In this document: in pieces, positions 22,771 to 33,042 of the stretch | How the letters are laid out: every line of letters begins with the position of its first letter | Position numbering within the stretch: position 1 is the first letter of the stretch | Assembly: GCA_022036555.1 (NCBI GenBank) | Contig: CM039129.1 | Coordinates: forward strand, 35,060,051-35,124,050 | Direction: 5' to 3' | Source of the DNA: Microstegium vimineum | Taxonomy: Eukaryota; Streptophyta; Magnoliopsida; Poales; Poaceae | DNA: 64,000 nt | Translations under genes and position numbers: made by a program | The notes under the pieces: model-generated | Told to the model about the DNA's origin: nothing | The model's input: the letters and a program-made list of their open reading frames with translations, nothing else | The model's database searches: none

Positions 22771-24823
22771 TGCGAACACATGGTGGATAAGTACCCATGT
22801 AGTTCAGTTTTGTGATGAGTGATTGCCCAACACTTGAGCGTTTCAGTTTGAGTGGCTTACTTCTAACCTCTTTGCGAAAGCAAATGTGTGCCTGTCTATC
22901 GGCTTGTGGTGTGCAGGTGCTATGCTTAGTGACAGTGGTCAATGGCGTGGAGAATGTCGAGTAGAGGCTTGCCATGGCGATGGACTAGGAGCGGTGAAGG
23001 GCGGAAGCGGGGCTCGGACTGAGGGACCATGGGTGCCGGCGGACTAGCTGTGGTGGCTAGTGCTTGGCACCAGCAAGTGCAAGAAGACATGGAGGTAGAC
23101 CGAGTCCACACGGTGGACGCGCGAGTCGAGCTGTGGCTCAGGGGACTCGGAGTCCGACCGGGCGAGGACAAGGTGGCTCGAGTCGAGCGGTTTGGTGGTT
23201 TGGGCCTCAAAACCATCCGAGGACGATTTTTCGAGTTTGGGCCTCAAAACTCGGGGTTCGGTAGTTGAGCCCAAAGCTACCGGTGGCGAGTTTCCTGGGT
23301 TTGGGCCTCAAAACCTAGGCAGAGCTTCCGAGGTAGCGGGGATGGCACGTGGCGGAATCCTGGAGGTTGCCTCGAGGCGACGGCAACTCCTGGCAAGAAG
23401 CGGGGCCGTCCATTCAAATCGAGGAAGATATTTTCCAGAGCTTGGACTGCAATGCTTAGGCTAGGTAGTTCACTCATGTATCTAGGGGGGTCTTTGGGAA
23501 ATAGCCAAAGCCCTGTTAAATAGAGGATGAAGGGGTATCCTCATCCTCATCTCTTGCATTACTCTTTCTCCCACCTATTCCTAGGTTTTCCTCTCCCTAG
23601 TTTTCTTCTTACTTGAGATCCACCGTGTCACCGGTGTAAGAACTTGTGATTGTTGCGAGGAATCGGAGGCCGTAACCTCCGTAAGCCATGGTGGCTTCGA
23701 TTTCGTGATTGTGTCTCTTTTACTTGTGTTCTTCGCTAATCGCGTTTTTGCTCCTCTTAATCCTCTTTGTTCATGTGATGATTTCTCTTGATTGAGAGGG
23801 AGTTTTGCGATTCCATTTGAACCAAGTTGTCCGGGATCACGAGTAGAAGATTTGCACCGAAGGGTTTCATCCTAAACATCTTGAACACATAGATCGGGCA
23901 AATTCTATTTCGTGTTCTTGTTCTTGATCACTTTTCCCGAATTTCTTTTCTCCCCATTGATTCGATCCAAATTGAGCGATGATTCTCTAGGGATAGCTCC
24001 TCCATAGCTTTAGGATCATGCCCACAAAGTTTGGTGGCTATTGGTGAAGATTTGGGAGTGATTTGGGAAGATTTGGGGGAGAAGCGATTCAAAATCGCCC
24101 CCAAATCGCGTCTGTCCAGCCAACCGCGGACAGTCCGGGGTTTATTCCTAGACAGTCCGGGAGTCGGGGCACAAACTCAGCTTGTCGGAGTGATTTTCTG
24201 AGTTTTGCCGGCGGACTATCCGGGGTTCTTCGCGGACTGTCCGCAATGCAAATCCGCCGAACTACACTGATTCTGGACATTCTGTTGGGCGTTTTTCGGC
24301 TTAACGGCGGACTGTCTGGGGCTAATTTGCGGACTGTCCGCAGGTCATTTTTCAGCAAGGGCGGATAGTCCGCGGTTCACTCCCGGACAGTCCGCAAAAG
24401 CTGCAAAACTGTTTTGATTGTATTTCACTCATCCAGACTCCGAGTCAAGTTCCGTTTGTTGCGTTGGGTTCGTATTCACGTAGGGAAAATGATGAGACAC
24501 TTTTGAGACCAGTTCTCACAAGTGGTTTTTTGGGTGTGCTCTTGCCTCTTCTCTCTAGAGGTTGAGAGCACCTTCTCCGAGTTTTCGGGTCGCGTTTCGA
24601 GTTCGTGGTTTCGATCTTTCACCGACCTTCTCCGATCGCTCCGCTGCACCTCTAGGGGTATTCCTAAGGTGTCCACCTACTTGTTAGGTAGTGTGCGCGT
24701 CGTTTCATCCGAGCTCAAGTTTTGGGCGTGATTTTGGGACAAGGGTCAAGTAATAGAAGTTTCCGAAAGGAATTTTTATTTTTCTCCCATTCACCCCCCC
24801 CCCCCCTCTAGTCGTCGTTCTCG
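22771..24823 (+). repeat. Element A 3' LTR, 3' end missing
   Basis: It starts TGCGAACACATGG after the polypurine tract and follows the 5' LTR with scattered differences. It reaches the poly-C box and GTCGTCGTTCTCGGT, then stops. The terminal GGTCCTTCA found in the 5' LTR is absent and is replaced by rearranged LINE-derived sequence. The CGGACAGTCCGG palindrome cluster lies at 24115-24405. Confidence 0.9.
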
Positions 24824-24922
24824 GTAGTTATACCTCACTACTGACCTGACTACTGACAGAAGTTATAGACCTGACTACTGTGAAGCTTAGGAGTCTGACC
24901 TGACTACTGACAGAAGTTATAG
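24824..24922. other. Filler DNA with short templated repeats at the A/LINE junction
   Basis: The 28-bp segments 24841-24868 and 24895-24922 are identical. A third partial copy lies between them (about 24869-24880) and a weaker one at about 24825-24845. On the minus strand the outermost copy is genuine LINE RT coding sequence (YNFCQ, SGQTPKLHS). The others are re-copied pieces. This is the footprint of end joining with template switching, which also removed the last bases of the element A LTR, its target duplication and probably about 30 bp of LINE. Confidence 0.75.
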
Positions 24923-27230
24923 AGTAAGTTTTTTACCTCATGCGCTTCTTCTGTTGTTGCTTTTCCACAAATAATAAGATCATCTGCAAATAAGAGAGAA
25001 TGAATGGGTGGGCTGCCATCACCCAGAATGATACCTGAGAGTTGGTTATTTTGAAGAGATTCCTACATTCAAATAGTCAGTTCATTAATAGAAACAACGA
25101 ACAGATATGGAGAAAGGGGGCAACCCTATCTTAAACCACGCCGGGATTGGAACTTTGTGGTGGGCTCATTGTTGACAAGAACTGCAAAGGTAGGCGACGA
25201 GATGCAAGCTTGGATGGGACTGATGAATATGTCATTAAAACCAATCCTTTGGAGAGCTGCGGAAATAAAATGTTATTCAAGTCTATCAAAAGCTTTAGCT
25301 AAGTCAATTTTAAGAAGAAAAGTGTGTTGTTTCCAACTTTTTAAATTGAAAGAGTGAATGATTTCCTGAGTGATAATGATATTTGAGGAAATATGCATGT
25401 TGGTTACAAAAGCTGATTGAGCTTGATTTATGTAGTTAGGAAGGTGATTTTTTATTATATTAGCAAGAGTTTTAGTTATAATTTTGTAAATGTCGTTGCA
25501 AAGACTAATGGGTTTGTAGTCTTGCGGTGCAGCCGGTCTACTGATTTTAGGAATCAGAGTTATGAAAGTTTCATTGAGTTCTTTAGGCATATGAGCATCA
25601 GTATAGAAATCTGTTACCACTCCATGGATATCCTGTTTAATCCAGCTCCAAGCTGATTTGTAGACGGCCGCATTGAGTCCATCTGGACCAAGCGTCGCAT
25701 TGCTTCTCATCTGCTTAATAATATCATGGATTTCATTGATGGTGGGCATAGCGTAAGTATACCTGAACATTGCACTGTTGTCATTAGTGATGTCGTCATT
25801 CATCTGAGGACTGATAGTATCGTTGGTAGGGCTAGGATGGCGAGTTGGATAGGGGTTGTGGAGATGGGTAGAATCAGGTTGGTGGGTGGTAGTATGATGA
25901 GTGGTAGAGCTAGTGTGGTGGGGGTTGTGATTGGAGGAGAAAATATTGGTGAAGTAATGGATGAAGGTGTCAGCGATTTGTTGAGGGGTGGTAGAACTAG
26001 AGCCATCAGGGTTGAGAACATGGGAAATTCTATTTTTCCTGGTGCGCTTGATGATGGCTTGGTGAAAGAATGCAGTGTTCCGATCACCAAAAATGCCCAA
26101 CTCTTCTTAGCACGCTGGTAGTGGTAGGTTGCTTCTTTAGACATCAGGTTATGGTGTTGATCGTGGAGATCCTGTTGGAGGGTATCATTCTGGTTTGCTA
26201 GATGTAAACTGTGTTGGTCAAGGATTTGGTTCTCAATCTGGTTGAGGAGATCATTGTTTCTAGGTTTTTTCCTCCTCCATTTTCTCAGGTCCCGAGCTAG
26301 ATAGATAGTTTTTTGGTGGAAGTTTCTGGCTTGGGAATGGTGCCAACTAAGCTGGGCAATGTTGTGGTAATCTTTTTCCATTAACCACCAATTCTCAAAC
26401 CGAAACAGTTTCTTAGGACGTGTCTGCTGAGACTCCAACACAGCAAGGATTATTGGGGTGTGATCACTGTACATCATAGGAAGATGGTAAATGGTTATGG
26501 CTGGGTACACCGAACACCATTCTGCATTACCCAAACAACGATCAAGTCTTTCATAAGTAGGAACAGAAGAGAAGCACTTGTTAGTCCAAGTATAAGTCGG
26601 GCCACTGTATCCTAGATCAATAAACCCAAAGTTCTTTACATACGAACAAAAGTTATTTATACGATTGACATTAACACAACTTGGGCCCAATTTTTCATTA
26701 GCATGCATGATATCATTTAGGTCTCCCATACAAAGCATAGGAAGGTTACGGTGAAGAGAAACAAAGTTCAAAACATGATTCCATATAATATTAGTAGTAA
26801 GGTGATGGGGGTCGCCATAAATACAAACGAGACCATACTTTTGCAAGTTTATTTTATTTGTGCTAAGAGCAAAGATGTAGTGATGATTATGGTCGACTAT
26901 AGTAACGTCAACATCATTATTCCACTGGAATGGCCTTGAGCTGGAACAACGAAGGCATCTTGAAGATTAAAACGATTTTTATAGACGTTTTGGTAATACT
27001 TGAATTACGAGTTTCTGAAATAAAGCATACATGTGCCTTGGTCGAAAGCAGTAGGCGGGCTAGATGCTCCATAGTTGAACTGCGAAGGCTCCCGCCTAAG
27101 CCTCGGCAGTTCCAAGCTAGATGTGTCATGGCGTCCTTGGCGCCTTAACGGCTAGCACCGAAGCCTGTTCAGGAGCATCGTTGTGGCGTCGACAGTGAGA
27201 GCTGCTAACGTCAGGCTGGCCTTGACCAAC
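24824..27230 (-). mobile_element. LINE segment 2: ORF2 endonuclease and reverse transcriptase
   Basis: ORF2 starts at about 27129 with MTHLAWNCRGLGG, the classic N-terminus of the plant L1 endonuclease (nicks target DNA). After a frameshift the endonuclease continues in 26846-26450 with GDLNDIMHANEKLGP, SGPTYTWTN, YERLDRCLGN and the catalytic SDHTPI. RT follows (26100-24900): LGPDGLNAAVYKSAW, LIPKISRPAAPQDYKPISLCN, then motif A DLAKAFDR near 25280 and motif C FADDLIICG at about 24990-24964. ORF2 is interrupted by frameshifts near 26900 and 25800-26100. Downstream coding resumes at 13220 beyond element A. Upstream, about 100 bp separates ORF2 from ORF1, and element B sits in that spacer. Confidence 0.9.
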
Positions 27231-29177
27231 TGCGAACACATGGTGGATAAGTACCCATGTTGTTCAGTTTTGTAATGAGTGATTGACCAACATGTGAGTG
27301 TTTCAATTTGAGTGGCTTACACTAACTCTTTGCGAAAGCAAATGTGTGTTTGTCTATAGGCTTGTGGTGTGCAGGTGCTATGCCTAGTGACAGCGGTCAA
27401 TGGCGTGGAGAAGGTCGAGTAGAGGCTTGCCGTGCAGATGGACTGAGAGCGGTGAAGGGCGAAAGCGGGGCTCGGACTGAGGGACCATGGGTGCTGGTGG
27501 ACTAGCTTTGTTGGCTAGTGCTTGGCACCGGCGAGTGCGACAAGACATGGAGGTAGACCGAGTCGACCAAGTCAAGACGGCGGACGAGCAGGTCGAGGGG
27601 AGGCTCATGGGACTCGAAGTCCGACCGGGCGAGGACAAGGTGGCTCGAGTCGAGCTGTTTGGTGGTTTGGGCCGCAAAACTACTGGTGGACGGTTTCCGA
27701 ATTTGGGCCTCAAAACTCAGGGTTCGGTAGTTGAGCCGAAAGCTACCAGTGGCGGGTTTCATGGGTTTGGGCCTCAAAACCCAGGCGGAGCTTCCGAGGA
27801 AGCGGGGATGGCATGTGGCGGAATCCTGGAGGTTGCATCGAGGCGACGAAAACTCTTGGCAGGAAGCGGGGTCGTCCATTCAAATCGAGGAAGATATTTT
27901 CCGAAGCTTGGACTGCAATGCTTAGGCTAGGTAGTTCACTCATGTATCTAGGGGGGTCTTTGGGAAATAGCCAAAGCCCATTAAATAGGGGATGAAGGGG
28001 TATCCTCATCCCACCTCTGGAACCCTAATCATTTGCACCACTCCTCTCTCTCTCTCTAACCTCTCTCTAGTTCATGAGGGCCCTGGGTTGATTTCACCAA
28101 CCTTTGTAAGAACTCAAGAATCTTTTTGGTGGGAGTCGGAGGCCTTACCCTCCGTAAGCCATGGCGGCTTTGATTTCTTGATCGTGTCCTGAGTTATGCT
28201 TGTGTTCTTCGCGTTTTGCTTTTTGCTCTCTTTTGTTCCCGAGATGAAATCTATTTATAGGGAGTAGGTCTTGCAAATCCGTTTGAACCAAGTTGTTCAT
28301 ATTCAAGAGGAGCATCTTTGCACCGAAGGATCCATCCTCAAACCTCTTGAGTACAGAAATCGGGCGTTTTCTCTTTCACGTTCTTCGTTTTAGGGTTTCT
28401 TCTCGAATTTCTTTTACGCCCGTCCAATCGATCCAAATTGAGCAATGATTTCTTTGGGATAGCTCCCCAACTGTACTAGGATCATGCCTACAAGGTTTTG
28501 TTGCAGTTGGTGATCATTTGGTTTGGTTTTGGATCGTTTTGGTGAAGAGAACGGTGGTTTTCGCGTTTTTGCGCTCTATTCGTGAGCGTCGGACGCTCCA
28601 AGCTTTTGGGTCGGACGCTGGTGCGTGCTGACGTCAGCGTCCATCACTTGCTCAGTCTGCGTGGCTCAAAGTTGCGTCGGACGCTCTCCATCGTTCATCT
28701 CCTGACCACCGGACGCGTCCGTCGGTTTGAGCAGTTTACATGCTCTCTGTGTGATTTGCATCGGACGCTCCTCAGCGTCCGTCGGTTGCGCGTCAGACGC
28801 GTCCGATTCTCTATCGTCTGCTCTTCTCTCTGCAGTGCTCTCTGGAAGGGCGACGGACGCTCATCCCAGCGTCCGACGCCAGAGTCCGTCGCACTACGTC
28901 AGACCGTCCGACGCCCTGCTTCCCAGCGTCCGTCGGCGTCTGTGTCTGCTGTGTTTTTCTGTTTGAGTCGCGGTCTGTTTCTCCGAGTTTGTAGCTAGCT
29001 CCGTTGTCTTCCTAGGACATCTCCTAGAACATCCACCCACTTGTGGGTTGTGAGCCTAGCTCTTTCTTTGGGAAGTGTTTGTGACAAGGGTCAAGATCTT
29101 CCGAAAGGAATTTTTATTTGGCTCTCATTCACCCCCCCCCCCCCCCCGCCCCTCTGGTCGTCGTTTCTGGTCCTTCA
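27231..29177 (+). repeat. Element B 5' LTR
   Basis: It runs from TGCGAACACATGG to GGTCCTTCA. A TATA-like TTAAATAGGGG lies near 27984, and TTTGGGCCTCAAAAC modules at about 27665-27780. A dense cluster of GTCGGACGCTC / GCGTCCGTCGG repeats fills 28575-28935, and a poly-C box precedes the end. It resembles the element A LTR except in the repeat cluster, whose sequence type is different. Confidence 0.92.
28575..28935. repeat. GTCGGACGC / GCGTCCGAC cluster in element B 5' LTR
   Basis: About a dozen copies of GCGTCCGnCGG and CGGACGCTC alternate in both orientations and can fold on each other. The matching cluster in the 3' LTR is at 58590-58960 and has one extra unit near 58607. This is the same structural role as the CGGACnGTCCG cluster of element A, but with a different sequence. 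Confidence 0.8.
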
Positions 29178-29179
29178 AT

Positions 29180-29191
29180 TGGTATCAGAGG
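29180..29191 (+). promoter_or_regulatory. Element B primer-binding site
   Basis: TGGTATCAGAGG begins two bases after the LTR. It matches the initiator-Met tRNA primer site except for the last base (G instead of C). Confidence 0.9.
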
Positions 29192-29240
29192 AAGTTAAGG
29201 ATCATTCCACCTTACACGGTTCTTGATACGCGAAGGTGAC

Positions 29241-31758
29241 ATGGAGCGAGGTGTTGGCAAACCTCCGTTTTTCGATGGAACGAACTTCTCCTACTGGAAG
29301 GTGCGCATGCCCGCCTATCTACAAGGAGTTGATTCGAACATATGGGAGATTTGTGAGAATGAGGGGTATCGTGTTCTTGCGGCTCGAGTTGACCAACTCC
29401 AAATCACTCAACACAACACAAACAGTAGAGCACGTAGCATCCTCTTCTCGAGTTTGTCACTTCCTGAGTTTGAGCGAGTCTCGAACCTCACTACGGCGCG
29501 AGAGATCTGGCAAACACTTGTGCGATATCATGAGGGCAATCCTCAGATCAAGTCCAGACTCGTCGACACATACCCTAGGGAGTACGAGAACTTTGTTTAG
29601 TTGGCCGGAGAATCTGTTGACAGGATGTTCACTCGCTTCCAATCTATCGTCAACAAGATGCGTGCTAATCGAGCCAACTTGCCTTATGATGATCATGAGA
29701 TGGCTATCAAGCTTTTTCATGCTATTGATCGGAAGGTATGGGAGATGAAGGTGGCTGCCATTCAGGAGTCACCGAGCTATGATGCCCTGACTGTGGACGA
29801 GCTGTTCAGAAAGCTCAAGTCCTCAGAGATTGACCACCAGACCCGGGCCAAGCTTGAGAACCCGTCGAACCCATCTATGGCATTGGTTTCCGGCCCTGAC
29901 GGTGTGTCTTCTTCTTCCTCTAACCCTTCACACTCTTCGTTTGCTTTGTCTTTGATCTCTATGACAAAGGAACAAGTGGTGGCCCTTGGATATGATGAGT
30001 TGGCTTTGGTCATCACTAGGTTCTCGCAGTTTCACAACAACCGTTTGAACCGACGACGTGGTGGCGCGGCCAAGGGGTGCTACCGTTGCGGTGATGAGGA
30101 TCACTTCATTGCAAACTGCCCCAAGAAAGCTGCGGGGGACTTCACCAACCGCAAGGACAAGCGCGAGCACCACCATGGCAACAAGCACAAGGCCATGGGC
30201 AGCTACAAGTGAAGATCCGCCAAGGAGGTGCTCAACAAGGTGAAGGCCGATCATCGAGCCTTCCTCGCCTCCCTCAGCGATATCGACTGCTCCTCCGATG
30301 GAGGCTCTTCTTCGAGCGGCGATGATGAAGGGGAGGTTGAGGAAAATCTCAACGGCCTATGTTTCTATGCTGACGCCAAGCACGGTGGCTTTTGCACCAT
30401 GGCGATCGAAGCAGACAAGGTCGGCGAGTGCAAGGACGACTTTGACTACGACTCTGACACTCCCGAGGTATCACCCACCATCGAATCTCTCTCTCTCTCG
30501 AGCTTGAGACTTTGAATGCCACCTACATGAGTCAGGATGCGGTGCTCAAGCGTGCGATTAGAGTGAGGAACGACTTTAAGACTAAGTTTTTGAAAATGCT
30601 AGAAGAGCTTGAATTTGCTAAGTCGTCGGTGGTGGTTACCGAGGAGGTAGAGTGCGATGCTTGTGCCATCCACATGTCTGATCCTGTCACTATCCAGGAC
30701 AAGTATGGCGCTCTACTTGAGGAGGTTAGTGAGCTGAAGGCTAGACCTAGCGTACTTGATGCGTGCAAGTCTTGCTCAGGCTTGCATTCTGAGCTGGCAC
30801 AGAAGTATGCTAGGATCACTGTGTTAGAGAAGGTTAGCTCAGATAGCACTAGAGAGTCAAGTCACTTTGAGGCTTTGGAGCTTGAGATCGCGTCTTGCAG
30901 ACACGACAAGATGCGTACCGAGGAGCAAAACACATACCTTCGGTCAATCTTGAGCTGGGTGTCGTGCCGAGAGTCGCTGTTGGGGATGTTGCTTAGCCAA
31001 TGCAAAAGGGCTGGTAGCATGGGAGTAGGCTTTGCTATAGGTGGGAAGGACGATAGCTTGTTTGGCAAGATCGGTGAGTGCAGTGGGTTGAGTGAAAGCG
31101 AGAAACTCATCACAATTCCCAAGCTCACCAAGTTCACTCCACCTAAGCCTACCAATCCCTCTGAGTTACCTGTGAGAGATGGTGTGTTTGAAGAGCCACC
31201 CAAAACCACTCCACAGAAGCAAGTGTGGATTCCAAAACCGAACCACCTTCGGAACCCACTTGACACCTTGCCCAAAATCTCTAGTTATCCCCTTCCTAAG
31301 AAAGCGAGAGCCACCCAACCCAACAAGAGAGTACCTACCAAGAGTGTGGTGAGGTACCATTGTGAGTATTGTGAGCGGGATGGGCATTTGGCTGAGTTTT
31401 GCTATATGAGGAAGAGAGATGATCGGAGGCAGGTTGAGTTGAACAACCGGGACATGTACCACCCACCAGTTGGGTGTGTGAACCAGAAGTTCAGAGGCAC
31501 ACTTCTAGGCCTAGAGGTACAATGTCTCAAGGTACTAGGCCTCAAGAGGCTAGACCACGTGGTGGTCGTGCCCAGCGGGGTATCGGTCCTAACCCATACG
31601 ACTACGGGCCTCATGGCGGTGGCTTCACTCCTCCCTTCGCTAGTGGACCACGTTTTTCCTATCGTGGTGATTGCTATCCCCCCATGGGGCAAGAGATGTT
31701 TGGTTTTTCTCCTAACCCTTTCTTTGGGCAAATGGGACAACACTCGTATCCTTCATAG
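29241..31758 (+). pseudogene. Element B gag (broken)
   Basis: The ATG at 29241 (MERGVGKPPFFDGTNFSYW) is the natural start, lost in element A. The first CCHC knuckle, CYRCGDEDHFIANC (about 30078-30120), is intact here. A coiled-coil stretch lies at about 30700-30950 and a second knuckle, CEYCERDGHLAEFC, at about 31361-31403. Breaks are TAG at 29598-29600, TGA replacing Arg at 30210-30212, an indel near 30500 and loss of one G near 31473. The correct C-terminal frame is 31474-31758. Gag would form the capsid and bind element RNA. The end TAG at 31756-31758 matches element A. Confidence 0.88.
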
Positions 31759-31811
31759 TTTACTAACCCCAGTGTTGCTTCGTTTGCTCACCCTATGTCT
31801 TTTTATTGATG

Positions 31812-31827
31812 TAGGAAGGAGGACTGG
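31812..31827 (+). pseudogene. Element B pol, first codons before element C
   Basis: The pol frame opens after the TAG at 31812-31814 and is cut 13 bases later by element C. The last five bases, ACTGG (31823-31827), are the target duplicated at 37390-37394. Confidence 0.85.
31823..31827. repeat. Target-site duplication of element C (left copy)
   Basis: ACTGG here is repeated exactly at 37390-37394 on the other side of element C. Element A has the uninterrupted sequence GGAGGACTGGAGGAGAC, which confirms the insertion point. Confidence 0.95.
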
Positions 31828-32780
31828 TGTTGACACAAAAAGCGTCAGGATCTGCGAACACCTCGGGCTTATACCCGAATTCGATTTCCGAGGGTGTGCC
31901 AGTCGATTTGACCAGTTAATCAACAAGGATGATAACTAGAACAAGATCTGAACGAGACAACGGTGATGCGCCCAGATGTCAAGGCTCAAACCTGATTAGG
32001 ATAACTAGAACAATAGTAGAACGAGACGACAACGATGCGCCCGGACGTCAAAGCTCTGATTGCTCAAAACACGGAACTTGCAAGGGTTGACGGAGGTCGA
32101 TGAGATGCCGCCCGTTGAAAACTTGAAGAACTCGTAGATAATTACACCTAATGTGGTAAAGGTAAATTGCTGGAAAAGTAGATAAAAAGTAATTCATTTG
32201 TATTGATATGCTTGGATATGATCTTTTACAGCACCCCTGGGTACCTATTTATACTCCGGCAGAGGGAGTTGTAGATAGATACGACTCGTACCTTTCCTAA
32301 ACAAAACAAACTCCTATTTTAAAGGAAATAACTGACTTGCGCAGGAGTCGAACTCAAACAATAATATTTTCCTAAACAAACTTTTCTATTTTAAAGGAAA
32401 AAAACGACTCGTACAAGAGTCGGACTCAAACTGATATAATAATACTAGTATAAAATCACCAGTTTCCTTATCTATTCTCTTCAGGATGAAACCTTCCATC
32501 GGCAGATTCCTTTCCATTCGCAACCTTCTTCCATTACCATCGGCATCTTCCTACTGACATCACCTGCATCATCTCGCATCATCGGCAACATCTCCAATCG
32601 GCAATGTTTCCTGCTTCATTGGCAACACTTTCCTGTCGGCAACATTCCTGTTTCTATCGGCATCATCCCCTTGCCTTCATCAACAGTGTCTTCCTACCTC
32701 AATCGCCAACAAGTCCTTGTCTTTTGCCGATCGGCACAATCCTTATATCATATTGACACGTGCCAAAAACGGTGTCAACA
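31828..32780 (-). repeat. Element C 3' LTR (left on the plus strand)
   Basis: It matches 36437-37389 almost base for base. As read on the plus strand it begins TGTTGACACAAAAAGCG and ends ACGGTGTCAACA. It is dense in ATCGGC motifs in its last 300 bases. Confidence 0.95.
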
Positions 32781-32794
32781 CATGCCCCCCAATT
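32781..32794 (-). promoter_or_regulatory. Element C polypurine tract
   Basis: On the minus strand AATTGGGGGGCATG directly precedes the 3' LTR. It is the expected plus-strand priming site. Confidence 0.75.
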
Positions 32795-33042
32795 TCGGAG
32801 TATAAGATATCTTATGCGCCAAAATTTCTTCTACCGCATCTCTGGAATCATCGGCTGTGCTGCTCCCAGTGCAAAAACTCTTCACGCTCAGCCTGCCGAT
32901 ACCCCCCAAGTGTAACAGTTGAAATGCCAGGGCTCACCAAGTGCTGCTCCCAGACCAAAATGCCCAAGGCCATCGACTCCAGTTACACCATCGGTAATAT
33001 ATTGACATCTGCCGATGGATCTCCATCTTCGTGCTTTGGCCT

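Larger units (their letters stand above)
13221..24823 (+). mobile_element. Element A: full-length Sirevirus (Ty1/copia) inserted in the LINE
   Basis: It has two LTRs of about 2.0 kb, an initiator-Met tRNA primer site, gag, pol in the copia order (protease, integrase, RT, RNase H), a 1.67-kb non-coding 3' region with several polypurine tracts, and a broken 3' end. The multiple polypurine tracts, large LTRs ending in a poly-C box and the GC-rich palindromes in the LTRs identify the Sirevirus lineage. It lies inside LINE RT coding sequence, opposite in strand. The 5' flank ends in GTACA, and the matching right-hand duplication has been lost in a repair event at 24824-24922. All open frames carry stops or frameshifts, so the copy is dead. 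Confidence 0.92.

Noticed and set aside
28582..28998. Open frame of 138 codons in the element B 5' LTR (copy at 58780-59022)
   Set aside because: It is produced by the GTCGGACGC repeat cluster, which contains few stop codons. It is not conserved as a protein between the two LTRs.
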